38,339 nt of DNA from an uncultured Alphaproteobacteria bacterium (GTDB taxonomy: Bacteria; Pseudomonadota; Alphaproteobacteria; Caulobacterales; Parvularculaceae): positions 1 through 38,339 of the forward strand of contig CADEDN010000031.1 in NCBI GenBank assembly GCA_902826095.1, in the 5' to 3' direction. Shown here piece by piece: positions 8,040-16,508 of the stretch (position 1 is its first letter; each line of letters starts with the position of its first letter). The position numbers and the translations under genes were made by a program. Under the pieces are notes generated by a model, which was not told the DNA's origin, did not search any database, and saw nothing but the letters and a program-made list of their open reading frames with translations.

Positions 8040-8440
8040 TGGCCTATCGGGACGACGGCGCTGGCGGCGGCGGGCAGCAAAAGAACGTCCTTGGAGGACC
8101 GCTCGCCATGTGCGGCGACAATCCGGTGACAGGATTCTATCGCACCGGATGCTGCCATTGGGGCCCTCAGGATATCGGCGTCCACTCAGTCTGCGTCGTG
8201 ATGACAGCCGAATTCCTCGCCTTCTCGAAAGCCGTCGGCAACGATCTTTCGACGCCGCGCAAGGAATTCGGCTTTCCAGGATTAAAGGCCGGCGACCGCT
8301 GGTGCCTTTGCGCGGCGCGCTGGAAAGAGGCCTATGACTCTGGCAAAGCGCCAAAGGTCGTGCTCACGGCGACGCACGCCAAAACGCTTGAGATTGCGCC
8401 GCTCGCAGCGCTGAAAGCCCACGCCGTCGACCTGAATTAG
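8036..8440 (+). CDS. DUF2237 family protein
   Basis: A 134-aa soluble protein of the DUF2237 family. It shows the family core: NVLGGPLAMCGDNPVTGFYR, then GCCHWGPQDIGVHSVCVVM, FLAFSKAVGNDLSTP, and GDRWCLCAARW. Several conserved cysteines (MCGD, GCCHW, WCLC) suggest metal or redox chemistry, but the function is not established. The gene starts inside the stop codon of the copper chaperone gene; ATG at 8036 or 8039 are both possible. The pairing with a copper chaperone makes a role in metal handling worth considering, as inference only. Confidence 0.93.
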   Translation: MMAYRDDGAGGGGQQKNVLGGPLAMCGDNPVTGFYRTGCCHWGPQDIGVHSVCVVMTAEFLAFSKAVGNDLSTPRKEFGFPGLKAGDRWCLCAARWKEAYDSGKAPKVVLTATHAKTLEIAPLAALKAHAVDLN

Positions 8441-8543
8441 GGCGCCGTTCGCCACCACAATATCAGAGCTTTGTCGCGAAGCCGCCCTGCAAGCGCCAAT
8501 CATTAGGCGCAAGCCGCAAGCGCAACATCAAAGGGGGCGACGA

Positions 8544-9983
8544 TTGCGCGTCAAATTCATCTTGCCGGCGCTGACGGAGGCGAAGAGCCCGCTATTCAGG
8601 CCCATCAAATACTCGCTGTTTCCGCCGCTCGGACTTGCAACGCTGGCTGCGTTTCTGAACGACGACGATATTGCGGAAATCGTCGACGATCACGTCGAGC
8701 GATTGACCGAGGATGACGAGCCCGATCTCGTCGTCATCCAGGTCTACATAACCAACGCTTACCGCGCCTATGCGATCGCCGATCGGTATCGCGCGAAGGG
8801 AAGTTACGTGGCTCTCGGCGGCCTGCATGTGACTTCGTTGCCCGAGGAAGCGGCGGTCCATGCAGACTCGATATTCCTTGGGCCGGGCGAACAGACATTC
8901 CCGATGTTTCTTCAGGACCTTCGAACCGGCGCGCCGAAATCGCGATACGTTTCAACCTCAGGGCGAACGCTGGCGGCGCTCCCGGCTATTCGTCGCGATC
9001 TCATCAAGCGCGACCGATATCTCGTGCCGAACTCAATTGTGGTGACGCGCGGCTGCCCGCAGCATTGCGACTTCTGCTACAAGGACGCTTTCTTTGAGGG
9101 CGGGCGAAATTTCTACACCCAGCGCGTCGACGCCGCGCTCGCGGAAATCGAGCGTCTGCCGGGTCGGCACCTTTATTTCCTCGACGATCATCTCTTCGGC
9201 GACCGCCGATTCGCCGAGGCGCTGTTTGACGGCATGCGCGGGATGGGGCGCCTTTTTCAGGGCGCGGCGACTGTCGATTCAGTATTGCGCGGCGATCTCG
9301 CCGAGCGTGCGGCGAAGGCGGGCCTTCGTTCTTTATTTGTCGGCTTCGAGACCTTCAGCCCCCAGAATCTCAAAGACAGCAACAAGAAGCAGAATCTTGC
9401 TCGCGATTACGCCGCCGTCGCGGAACGACTCTCAGGGCTTGGCGTCATGATCAACGGCTCATTCGTATTCGGAATGGACGATGATGACGAGAATGTCTTT
9501 GAGCGGACAGTCGACTGGGCGGTCAAGAACGGCGTTACGACGGCGACGTTTCACATACAGACGCCCTATCCCGGCACGCGCCTTCACCAGCGCATGGCCG
9601 CGGAAGGGCGCATTCTTCACGAAAACTGGGACCTCTACGACACGCGCCACACCGTGTTTCGCCCGGCGCGTCTCTCGCCGGATGCGCTTGAAGACGGCTA
9701 TTGGCGCGCTTACCGCGCATTTTACTCTTGGGAGAATATCGCGCGCGGCGCTTCAAGCCACGCCACGCTCAAACATCGCGCGAAGCACTTTTTCTATGCG
9801 GCGGGATGGAAGAAATTCGAGCCGCTTTGGGACCTTGTCATCAAAGCGCGGCGTCTTGATCTGATGACGCCGCTCCTGGAGTCGGTGCTCGCGCGGATCA
9901 CCGCAGGCGACAAGGCTATTGCGGAGGAAACATCCATTCGAGAGCTCGCAAGAACCCCGTCGGAAACGATGTTGAATGGCTGA
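8544..9983 (+). CDS. B12-binding domain radical SAM protein
   Basis: A 479-aa enzyme with an N-terminal cobalamin-binding-type (Rossmann-like) domain (about 1-135) and a radical SAM core. The [4Fe-4S] motif C-x3-C-x2-C is CPQHCDFC at Cys171, Cys175 and Cys178. Downstream, LRSLFVGFETFSPQNL and TATFHIQTPYPGTRLHQRM are typical of the class B/BchE-like subfamily. The classic cobalamin His motif (D-x-H-x2-G) is not seen; GGLHVTS occupies a similar region. No substrate can be assigned: BchE, hopanoid-modifying HpnJ/HpnP and methyltransferase relatives share this architecture. The start is probably the TTG at 8544 with GGGGG six bases upstream. The 3' end overlaps the convergent esterase gene by 68 bp. 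Confidence 0.9.
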   Translation: MRVKFILPALTEAKSPLFRPIKYSLFPPLGLATLAAFLNDDDIAEIVDDHVERLTEDDEPDLVVIQVYITNAYRAYAIADRYRAKGSYVALGGLHVTSLPEEAAVHADSIFLGPGEQTFPMFLQDLRTGAPKSRYVSTSGRTLAALPAIRRDLIKRDRYLVPNSIVVTRGCPQHCDFCYKDAFFEGGRNFYTQRVDAALAEIERLPGRHLYFLDDHLFGDRRFAEALFDGMRGMGRLFQGAATVDSVLRGDLAERAAKAGLRSLFVGFETFSPQNLKDSNKKQNLARDYAAVAERLSGLGVMINGSFVFGMDDDDENVFERTVDWAVKNGVTTATFHIQTPYPGTRLHQRMAAEGRILHENWDLYDTRHTVFRPARLSPDALEDGYWRAYRAFYSWENIARGASSHATLKHRAKHFFYAAGWKKFEPLWDLVIKARRLDLMTPLLESVLARITAGDKAIAEETSIRELARTPSETMLNG

Positions 9984-10785
9984 CATCGGCGCTGAGGACC
10001 TCGTCACGCAAGATAAAACCCTGATAATTGCGCGATCGCAGCCGGGCCGCGAAGGCGATCTGATCATTGACAAGGTCGACACTTTTCAACCCGCCCCGCG
10101 GCCCTTCCAGATCGCCGACCGCCATATAGACGCGGGCCGGCAAGGCATGATTTGCCTTCGCGTATCTCTCCTCCGCAGCAGCAATCGCATGATCGCCGAA
10201 CCAAAACGCCGGACTTATGAGGATGTAGTTCGCAAAATGGCTGGGGTCATTCAGCAATGCGTAAGCGCCGAATGTTCCGCCTAACGAGTGTCCGGCCAGC
10301 GTTCGCCGCGAAGGGTCCGTCCTGTAGCTTCGCTCAATGAGAGGGACGACCGTTTCCGTAATAAATACAAGGTAGTCGGCCGCGCCGCCGGTTTCGTTCT
10401 TGAAACTTTTGTCCGCGATTGGAGTGAGGTCGCGCTGACGGCTCGCGATCGGTTCTTCGCCGAGCGCGTAAGAGACGCCGACGATGATCACTTCGTCGAG
10501 CGTCCGGTTGTAAAAGGAAAGCAGCGGCGCGACTGCCGCGACGAGAAAAAACAACTCGCCGTCATTGAGGAAAACCGCCGGGTAACGCCTAGTCTCGTTT
10601 TCCGGCTGCGAATAGCCGGGCGGCGTTTTTACATAAAGTCTGTAGGCGCGGCCGCTTTTCGTGCGGACATCATGGACTGCGCTACCCGCGACTGCATAGG
10701 CGGATTGCCCCTGCGCACACGCGATCGGCGCGGCCGCGAGCGCCATCAAAATGAAGGCGACACTAACCCCAGAATTTTTCAACAT
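9916..10785 (-). CDS. Exported alpha/beta-hydrolase esterase (IroE/esterase D-like)
   Basis: A 289-aa alpha/beta hydrolase with a signal peptide (MLKNSGVSVAFILMALAAAP and on, cleavage near ACAQG). The nucleophile elbow is GHSLGG (Ser167) and the probable catalytic His is in DVSHSTS (His270). PAVFLNDGELFF and the overall layout fit the putative esterase family that includes enterochelin esterase-like IroE. The open frame continues upstream to 10962, but that part is antisense-like sequence inside the neighbouring gene, so the ATG at 10785 was chosen. The start overlaps the end of the SnoaL-like gene by 23 bp, suggesting translational coupling. The substrate is unknown; a siderophore link is not supported by neighbours. 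Confidence 0.88.
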   Translation of the reverse strand: MLKNSGVSVAFILMALAAAPIACAQGQSAYAVAGSAVHDVRTKSGRAYRLYVKTPPGYSQPENETRRYPAVFLNDGELFFLVAAVAPLLSFYNRTLDEVIIVGVSYALGEEPIASRQRDLTPIADKSFKNETGGAADYLVFITETVVPLIERSYRTDPSRRTLAGHSLGGTFGAYALLNDPSHFANYILISPAFWFGDHAIAAAEERYAKANHALPARVYMAVGDLEGPRGGLKSVDLVNDQIAFAARLRSRNYQGFILRDEVLSADVSHSTSFPTGFLRALEWMFPPQ

Positions 10786-11152
10786 GATCAAGGTCCCACA
10801 CCCATTCCTGCGCCGAGACAAGCCGCCCCTCCACGAACTCAAGCCGCAGGCACGTGTCGTTGTCGAGGCGCATTTCCGCTCGTTCGGCCCGCCCGCGAAA
10901 GCGATAGAACGCCACCTTGTCATTCGCGACAATCTCGATCGGCTCCGCGTGGAAGGTGTCATTGGTGAGACTGGCGACCTCGATTAGAAACCCGAAGATC
11001 GCTTCGCGTCCTTGGTGTGTTCCCGCGAGCGCGCCATTCCTTCCCGGAAAACGCCAGGCAGCGTCCGGAGCGATCATCTCGCTCACGGCGGCGATGTCGC
11101 GTCGAGCAAGAGCGGCGAAAAGTTCGCGGGTCAGGTGTTCCGCGTTGCTCAT
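10763..11152 (-). CDS. SnoaL-like / NTF2-fold protein
   Basis: A 129-aa protein with the NTF2/SnoaL pattern: an N-terminal helix (LTRELFAALARRDIAAVSEM), APDAAWRFPG, GREAIFGFL, then beta strands ending in the LEFVEGRLVSAQEWVWD stretch. These folds serve as small enzymes or binding proteins; key residues do not fix the activity here. It is the first gene of a two-gene unit with the exported esterase and is divergent from sufE, with a 72-bp spacer that must hold both promoters. Confidence 0.88.
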   Translation of the reverse strand: MSNAEHLTRELFAALARRDIAAVSEMIAPDAAWRFPGRNGALAGTHQGREAIFGFLIEVASLTNDTFHAEPIEIVANDKVAFYRFRGRAERAEMRLDNDTCLRLEFVEGRLVSAQEWVWDLDHVEKFWG

Positions 11153-11224
11153 CGAGAGGCCTCCTGGCGACCTTATAGACCGTCAGGTCTTGCCGCCGCT
11201 AGCCGCCTCCCCTATTTCCAGCTC

Positions 11225-11641
11225 ATGACCGAGTTTGACGATATCGTCTCTGATTTTGCGTTTCTCGAAGACTGGGACGAGCGCTACAAGTACCTGATCG
11301 ACCTAGGACGCCGACTTCCTCCGTATCCTGAGGAGAAACGTGACGACACGCACAAGGTGCGCGGCTGCGCCAGTCAAGTCTGGCTTGATCCGACGCCCGT
11401 CGACGGCCGGCTCGAATTCGCCGGCGATTCGGACGCTCACATCGTCAAGGGCCTTGTTGCGTTGCTGATCGCGCTCTACTCCGGCAAACAGCCCGAAGAA
11501 ATTTTGGCGGTCGACGCCGTCGCATCGCTTGCACCGCTTGATCTCGCCTCTCATCTGACGCCGCAGCGTTCGAACGGCCTTTCCTCAATGGTCAACCGCA
11601 TTCGGGCGATCGCCGCTGAAGAGGCGCTTGGTCGCACTTGA
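11225..11641 (+). CDS. sufE: SufE family sulfur acceptor
   Basis: A 138-aa protein of the SufE family, which accepts persulfide sulfur from a cysteine desulfurase (SufS) for iron-sulfur cluster assembly. The reactive cysteine is in VRGCASQVW (Cys48), as in the family VPGCxSxVW. The segments YKYLIDLGRRLPPYPEE and GLVALLIALYSGKQPEEI are also typical. The ATG at 11225 fits the usual length; the frame runs open to 11012 but only because the divergent SnoaL-like gene is antisense there. No sufS or sufBCD is in the window. The next stretch downstream is a decayed Hsp20 gene. Confidence 0.93.
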   Translation: MTEFDDIVSDFAFLEDWDERYKYLIDLGRRLPPYPEEKRDDTHKVRGCASQVWLDPTPVDGRLEFAGDSDAHIVKGLVALLIALYSGKQPEEILAVDAVASLAPLDLASHLTPQRSNGLSSMVNRIRAIAAEEALGRT

Positions 11642-11923
11642 ACGAAAACTGGCGCCGCCGATCTCGATATTGCTGTCGCGTGGTGATTGCGTTCCGGTCA
11701 CCCTTGGCGGCGAGACGAGGCTTGAGCGCAAAGAGGAAATGCCGAGCGCCGATTGGGTTATGGAGCGCAGATGCGGCGCTATTTACCGGTCGATGCCGCT
11801 GCCATTCGCCCTCGATCCGGACGCCATCGAGGCGACGGTCAGGAATGGCGAATGAGACCCGCGCTCCCGAAGCCGCTTGAGGTTCGGTCGGGAACGAGTC
11901 GGATTGAGACCAAGAAAGCGTGA
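11642..11923 (+). pseudogene. Frameshifted remnant of an Hsp20 (alpha-crystallin) small heat shock protein
   Basis: The pieces of an Hsp20 core lie in two frames. In the frame starting near 11690, VTLGGETRLERKEE, then WVMERRCGAIYRSMPLPF and DPDAIEATVRNG match the Hsp20 core up to the conserved NGV position; the frame then stops at 11853-11855. Shifting by one base from 11852 gives RPALPKPLEVRSGTSRIETK, matching the conserved LPK and C-terminal tail, ending at 11921-11923. Inserting a single base near 11850 would restore NGV. A second shift near 11690 joins an upstream DLDIAVA fragment. The N-terminal half is missing and sufE abuts it. The gene should be dead unless the shifts are sequencing errors. 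Confidence 0.75.
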
Positions 11924-12023
11924 TTCGAACCAGTCGGCGCGGTCCCATTCGCCGCCCTGCGCTTTCGCCCGTTCGTCGAACCTGCTACCGCATGGCGACC
12001 CTTTCTTTATGCGAGTCCGCGCC

Positions 12024-13190
12024 ATGGCTGCATCCAAGAATCGCCTCGCCTTTTCCAGCCGCGTCATTCATGCGGGACAAGAGCCCGATCCGTTGACCGG
12101 CGCGGTCATGCAACCGATCTATCAGACCTCAACCTATGCGCAAGAAAGTCCAGGCGTTCACAAAGGCTTTGTCTACGCGCGCGGCCATAACCCGACCCGA
12201 TTCGCCTATGAACGTTGCATTGCCGATCTTGAGAATGGCGCTCGCGGATTCGCGTTCGCGTCAGGCATGGCTGCCATCTCCACAGCGCTGGAGCTCTTTC
12301 CTGCTGGTTCGCACGTCATCGCGATGGACGACGTCTATGGCGGCACCTATCGGCTTTTCGAACGGGTGAGAAAATCCTCGGCGGCGCTCAGGGTGACTTA
12401 TGTCGATCTCGCTCGACCGGAAAATTTCGAAGCCGCTGTCAGACCCGAAACGAGTCTTGTGTGGATTGAAACGCCGACCAATCCGATGCTGAAGATTGTT
12501 GACATCGAAGCCATCGCCCGGATCGCGAAACAGCGTGGCATCCTCGTCGGCTGCGATAACACCTTCGCCTCCCCCTATTGTCAGCGCCCACTCGACTTCG
12601 GCGCCGACATCGTCATGCACTCCGCCACGAAATACATCGCCGGTCACTCAGACGTCATCGGCGGCGTGCTTGTCGTCAACGACAAGGAACTCGGCGAGCG
12701 GCTCCAATTTTTGCAGAACTCGGTCGGCGCAATCCAGGGACCCTTTGACTCCTACCTAGCGCTTCGCGGCCTGAAGACGCTGGCCATTCGACTTCAGCGA
12801 CATTGTGAGAACGCGATGGCGCTCGCGGAATGGCTTGAATCGCATCCAAAGATCGACCGGGTCGCATATCCCGGTCTGCGGAGCCATCCCGGCCACCCCG
12901 TCGCAAAGAAGCAAATGGACGCTTTTGGCGGCATGCTCACGATTTATCTGAAGGGCGGCCTCGACGCCGCGAAGTCGATGCTTGAGCGCGTGGAACTCTT
13001 CACGCTTGCTGAGTCGCTTGGCGGCGTTGAGAGTTTGATTGAGCATCCGGGCGTCATGACGCATGCGTCGATACCGGCGGAGCGCCGCAAGGAGCTGGGC
13101 GTCGACGACTCGCTTGTTCGGCTGTCAGTCGGCGTCGAAGATTTTGACGATCTTCGCAACGATCTTGAACAGGCCCTGCGTGGCGACTGA
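12024..13190 (+). CDS. Cystathionine gamma-synthase/lyase family PLP enzyme
   Basis: A 388-aa enzyme of the Cys/Met metabolism PLP-dependent family (MetB/MetC/Cgl). The PLP-binding lysine is in SATKYIAGHSD (Lys203). Other family blocks are TVHAG-like RVIHAGQEPDP, ENGARGFAFASGMAAI, ETPTNP, VGCDNTFASP and the C-terminal SLGGVESLIEHPGVMTHAS. Synthase, gamma-lyase and beta-lyase cannot be separated from sequence alone, so no symbol is given. It would act in methionine or cysteine interconversion. The ATG at 12024 gives a normal length; ATG 12009 is an alternative, and neither has a clear Shine-Dalgarno. The upstream 100 bp after the Hsp20 remnant contain no gene. Confidence 0.92.
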   Translation: MAASKNRLAFSSRVIHAGQEPDPLTGAVMQPIYQTSTYAQESPGVHKGFVYARGHNPTRFAYERCIADLENGARGFAFASGMAAISTALELFPAGSHVIAMDDVYGGTYRLFERVRKSSAALRVTYVDLARPENFEAAVRPETSLVWIETPTNPMLKIVDIEAIARIAKQRGILVGCDNTFASPYCQRPLDFGADIVMHSATKYIAGHSDVIGGVLVVNDKELGERLQFLQNSVGAIQGPFDSYLALRGLKTLAIRLQRHCENAMALAEWLESHPKIDRVAYPGLRSHPGHPVAKKQMDAFGGMLTIYLKGGLDAAKSMLERVELFTLAESLGGVESLIEHPGVMTHASIPAERRKELGVDDSLVRLSVGVEDFDDLRNDLEQALRGD

Positions 13191-13202
13191 TCAGGAAGGA
13201 AA

Positions 13203-13235
13203 GAAGCGACGCCGATCAAAGACCGGCGCCGCTTC
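13203..13235 (+). terminator. Hairpin downstream of the cystathionine enzyme gene
   Basis: A 12-bp stem with one mismatch (arms 13203-13214 and 13224-13235, GAAGCGACGCCG against CGGCGCCGCTTC) with a 9-base loop lies 13 bp after the stop codon. No T-tract follows on the plus strand, while the minus-strand side is T/C-rich. It is a probable terminator or mRNA-end structure rather than a textbook intrinsic terminator. Confidence 0.45.
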
Positions 13236-13441
13236 CCTGCCGCCAGCGGGGGAGATGCCGGCGACACTCTTGGGCCGTTGCGTGCGGCCGAAGCAGATTC
13301 GCAAGAATGCGAAAATTGGACGGGCGTCAAAATATGTGAGTTCGCTCGTCGCGCAATACCCATTCTCAGAATCCTGCGCCGCAATAGCAGTTCGGGCGCT
13401 CACGCGGCGATTGCATTTTTCAGAGCGAGTCGCGCGCCAGG

Positions 13442-14896
13442 ATGGATGTCGACATGACCGCCAATGACAACATGGAATTCGCGCAGCGAATTGATGACGC
13501 GGTAAGACCGATCAGCGACGCAGTCAGCAGCGTCATATTTTATTCGGTCGACCTCTTTGGCGTCAGCCTTCCGCTTGTCGTCGTGTGGCTGATTACTGCC
13601 GCGACTATTTTCACCCTGTCTCTACGCTTCATTAACATTACCGGCTTTGGCCATGCGCTGGCGCTTGTATCCGGCAGGCGAACCCACCATCTCAAAGGCG
13701 GCGACGGCGAAATTTCCCATTTCCAGGCGCTTTCGTCGGCGCTTTCGGGAACAGTCGGCCTCGGCAATATCGCCTCAGTTCCGGTCGCGATTGCGCTCGG
13801 CGGGCCCGGCGCCGTTTTCTGGATGATTCTCGCCGGCTTTCTCGGCATGTCATCGAAATTCGCCGAATGCGCGCTCGCCGTGAAATACCGCCGCGTACAG
13901 CCGGATGGTCGCATCATTGGCGGCCCCATGTACTACATTGAAGAGGTGTTCAGGCGCCGGGGCATGAAGACGCTCGGCAAAGGCGCCGCGATTTTTTTCG
14001 CGGTCATGGCGATGGGCGGGTCGATCAGCCTGTTCCAGGTCAATCAAAGCTACGCGCAATTTTCCGCCGTGACGGGCGTCGAAGCGCCGCTCGCCTTCGG
14101 AGTCATCATGTGTTCGCTCGTGGCCGCCGTCATTCTCGGCGGCATCAAGCGCATCGGATTCGTCTCCGGAATCCTCGTTCCGCTGATGGGGGTTCTTTAT
14201 CTTGGAGCAGGCATTGTCATCATCGCGCTGAACATCGAGTCGCTTCCAAAGGCCATTGGCGTGATCTTCAGCAGCGCTTTCGGCCTTGACGCCGCCGGCG
14301 GCGGACTTGTCGGCGCGCTTATCAATGGGATCAAACGCGCCACCTATTCGAATGAAGCGGGCATCGGCTCGTCGGCGATTGCGCATTCTGCGGTGAAGAC
14401 GAGCGAACCGATGACAGAAGGTTTCGTCGCCTCCCTCGAGCCGTTCATCGACACAATCATCGTCTGCACGATCACGGCGCTGGTTGTCATCATTACCGGC
14501 GCTTACGAGCCTTACCTTTACAATCCCGACGTTCGCGGCATCCAGATCACTTCAGCCGCATTCGCGAGCGCATTCTCCTGGTTTCCGATCATTCTGCTGA
14601 TCGCCTCGATTCTGTTCGCCTTCACAACTCTGGTGAGTTGGGCGTTCTACGGCGCGCAGGCAGCGGCGTACATCTTCGGGCCGTCGAAGCGCGTCGATGT
14701 CTTGTTCAAACTCGCGCTTTGCCTCCTGCTCTCGACCGGCGCGGCGATCTCGCTGTCTTCGATCATCGACTTCATCGACTCGATGCTGTTCGGGATGTGC
14801 ATTCCGAACATCATCGCGCTTTACCTATTGTTGCCGGAGTTGAAGCGCGACCTTGCCGAATATAATCGAAAGCACCGCTCCGTGGTCAGCGCCTAG
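13442..14896 (+). CDS. Alanine/sodium symporter (AgcS family)
   Basis: A 484-aa inner-membrane protein of the alanine or glycine:cation symporter (AGCS) family. Characteristic blocks are SHFQALSSALSGTVGLGNIA, GGPGAVFWMILAGFLGMSSKF, GGPMYYIEE and RATYSNEAGIGSSAIAHSAV. It would import alanine or glycine with sodium. There are about 10-11 membrane segments. The start could be the ATG at 13442 or the ATG at 13454; the latter has AGGATGG seven bases upstream. The 250 bp upstream contain the hairpin after the cystathionine gene and nothing else supportable. Its stop shares CTAG (14893-14896) with the convergent xerC gene. Confidence 0.94.
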   Translation: MDVDMTANDNMEFAQRIDDAVRPISDAVSSVIFYSVDLFGVSLPLVVVWLITAATIFTLSLRFINITGFGHALALVSGRRTHHLKGGDGEISHFQALSSALSGTVGLGNIASVPVAIALGGPGAVFWMILAGFLGMSSKFAECALAVKYRRVQPDGRIIGGPMYYIEEVFRRRGMKTLGKGAAIFFAVMAMGGSISLFQVNQSYAQFSAVTGVEAPLAFGVIMCSLVAAVILGGIKRIGFVSGILVPLMGVLYLGAGIVIIALNIESLPKAIGVIFSSAFGLDAAGGGLVGALINGIKRATYSNEAGIGSSAIAHSAVKTSEPMTEGFVASLEPFIDTIIVCTITALVVIITGAYEPYLYNPDVRGIQITSAAFASAFSWFPIILLIASILFAFTTLVSWAFYGAQAAAYIFGPSKRVDVLFKLALCLLLSTGAAISLSSIIDFIDSMLFGMCIPNIIALYLLLPELKRDLAEYNRKHRSVVSA

Positions 14897-15828
14897 CGCG
14901 CGCGGGGGTGCGCGTCTTGATAGGCGGCGAGCAATTCGTCAGCGTCGATCTTCGTGTACTGCTGCGTCGCCGCGATCGAGGCGTGCCCGAGCAATTCCTG
15001 AATTGAGCGAAGATCGCCGCCCGCCGCGAGCAGGTGCGTCGCAAAAGCGTGCCGTAGAGCGTGCGGCGTCGCACTGGCGTCAAGGCCGAGGGCGACAGCG
15101 TGTTTTTTCATTTCTCGTTGGACGATTCTGGGATTGAGCGCCTTCCCGCGCACGGAGAGGAAAAGCGGGTCGTTTGCATTTTCCGCCGGCGGCCGCAGGC
15201 ACAGATAATTGTTTAGGGCAAGACGCGCAGCCGGAAGGATCGGCACGGCCCGCGTCTTTGCGCCTTTCCCTTTGATGCGCAGCGTATCGCCGGTCGGGGC
15301 GTCGCCGATCGTCAGCGACAGCGCTTCCGAGATGCGAAGCCCGGCGCCGTAAAGTAGCGTGAATATCGCAACATCCCGCGACGCAACCCACGGCTCTTTC
15401 CTTTCGCCGACGGCGGCGATCAATTCCGCCGCGGCGTCGGCTGCAACCGGCCTCGGCAGCTTTTCCTTCAGCTTCGGCCCCCGCATCGCGGCGATCGCAT
15501 CATTTTGCAGATCGAACCGGCGCTGTAGAAATCGGAAAAAGCTCTTGAGCGCGGAAAGTTCGAGTTTCAGCGACGCCGGGCCGAGCCCATCTTCGCGGCG
15601 ACTTGAAAGAAACGCCCGGAAGTCGAGCAGCTCCAGCCGCTCAAGCGCCGATGCGCTCGGTTTTCCTCCAAGGTGCGTTGTTAGAAAGCAGTAGAAGCCG
15701 CGCAGCGTCGCCTCGTAATTGCGGATTGTATAGGCGCTGGCGCGCCTTTCCGCTCTCAAATGCCGGATGTAGTCGCCGACAAAGGCGTCAATACATCTAG
15801 AAGCGTCTGCGTTTTCGCGTTTCGCCAT
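14893..15828 (-). CDS. xerC: Tyrosine recombinase XerC
   Basis: A 311-aa tyrosine recombinase of the XerC type. The N-terminal SAM-like core-binding domain (about 1-110) is followed by the catalytic domain with Arg165 (GAGLRISEAL), Lys near 188 (KGKGAKTR), the HALRH box (His256, Arg259), LGHASI (His282) and the nucleophile Tyr291 (TQQYTK). XerC acts with XerD at dif to resolve chromosome dimers. The ATG at 15828 was chosen because GAGG lies eight bases upstream; the frame extends three codons to a GTG. It follows engB in the same direction, 44 bp downstream of its stop, and could be transcribed with the yidC cluster. Full catalytic residues argue against it being a mobile-element remnant. Confidence 0.92.
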   Translation of the reverse strand: MAKRENADASRCIDAFVGDYIRHLRAERRASAYTIRNYEATLRGFYCFLTTHLGGKPSASALERLELLDFRAFLSSRREDGLGPASLKLELSALKSFFRFLQRRFDLQNDAIAAMRGPKLKEKLPRPVAADAAAELIAAVGERKEPWVASRDVAIFTLLYGAGLRISEALSLTIGDAPTGDTLRIKGKGAKTRAVPILPAARLALNNYLCLRPPAENANDPLFLSVRGKALNPRIVQREMKKHAVALGLDASATPHALRHAFATHLLAAGGDLRSIQELLGHASIAATQQYTKIDADELLAAYQDAHPRAR

Positions 15829-15872
15829 GTCCGCCACCTCGGCGCGGCAATGGTTAAAAATTGCTGAATGGC

Positions 15873-16508
15873 TTAGGCGAGCGCCGCCAGCTCCGCCCTC
15901 AGCTCCGCAATTCCTTCGCCGGTCTCGGATGACGTCGCGAGGACTAAGGGATGAGCGGCCGGCCGCCGCTTGATCGCCGCGGCGATGTCTTCGGCAAGCC
16001 TGGCGACCTCTGTCGGCTTCATTTTGTCCGTCTTCGTCAGCACGATCTGATAATTCACGGCTGACTGGTCGAGGAGCGTCATCACCTCGCCGTCAATTTC
16101 CTTAAGCCCATGGCGAGCATCGACAAGAAGGCAGACGCGCTTCAGCGATGATCGGCCTTTCAGATAATCGCGCGTAAGGCCCGCCCAACGCTTGGCCTCC
16201 TTGCGGGCGGCCCAAGCGTAGCCGAACCCCGGAAGGTCGACGAGCCGCAGCCTGTCGGCGAGATTGAAGAAGTTGATTTCTCTTGTCCTACCCGGCGTCG
16301 TTGACGCGCGCGCAAGATTTTTTCGGCCCGTGAGCGCGTTCAGCAAGGACGATTTGCCGACATTTGATCGCCCGGCGAAGGCGATCTCCGGCGGCCCCTC
16401 TGTCGGCAAGGTGTCAATCGAAACGGCGCCGAGCTCGAACTCGCACAATCCGCAAAAGACGACGCGCCCCTTTTCGAGCAATTCCCGGTTATATGGGTCT
16501 TCAGCCAC
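15873..16508 (-). CDS. engB: Ribosome biogenesis GTP-binding protein EngB (YihA/YsxC)
   Basis: A 211-aa GTPase of the YihA/YsxC family, essential in several bacteria and involved in large-subunit assembly. The P-loop is GRSNVGKS (46-53), followed by the switch region TTPGRTREINFF, the DLPGFGYA motif and TKTDK for guanine specificity. The start is a GTG immediately after the yidC TAG codon, with no bases between, so the two must be translated in sequence. The order rpmH-rnpA-yidC-engB is the usual bacterial arrangement. Length is normal. Confidence 0.95.
   Translation of the reverse strand: MAEDPYNRELLEKGRVVFCGLCEFELGAVSIDTLPTEGPPEIAFAGRSNVGKSSLLNALTGRKNLARASTTPGRTREINFFNLADRLRLVDLPGFGYAWAARKEAKRWAGLTRDYLKGRSSLKRVCLLVDARHGLKEIDGEVMTLLDQSAVNYQIVLTKTDKMKPTEVARLAEDIAAAIKRRPAAHPLVLATSSETGEGIAELRAELAALA

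Noticed and set aside
7254-8354. 366-codon open frame on the minus strand
   Set aside because: It is antisense to the copper chaperone and DUF2237 genes, both firmly identified by motif.
14893-15828. Xer recombinase as part of a mobile element
   Set aside because: All catalytic residues and the normal XerC length are present, and it follows the yidC-engB cluster. There are no element ends nearby.
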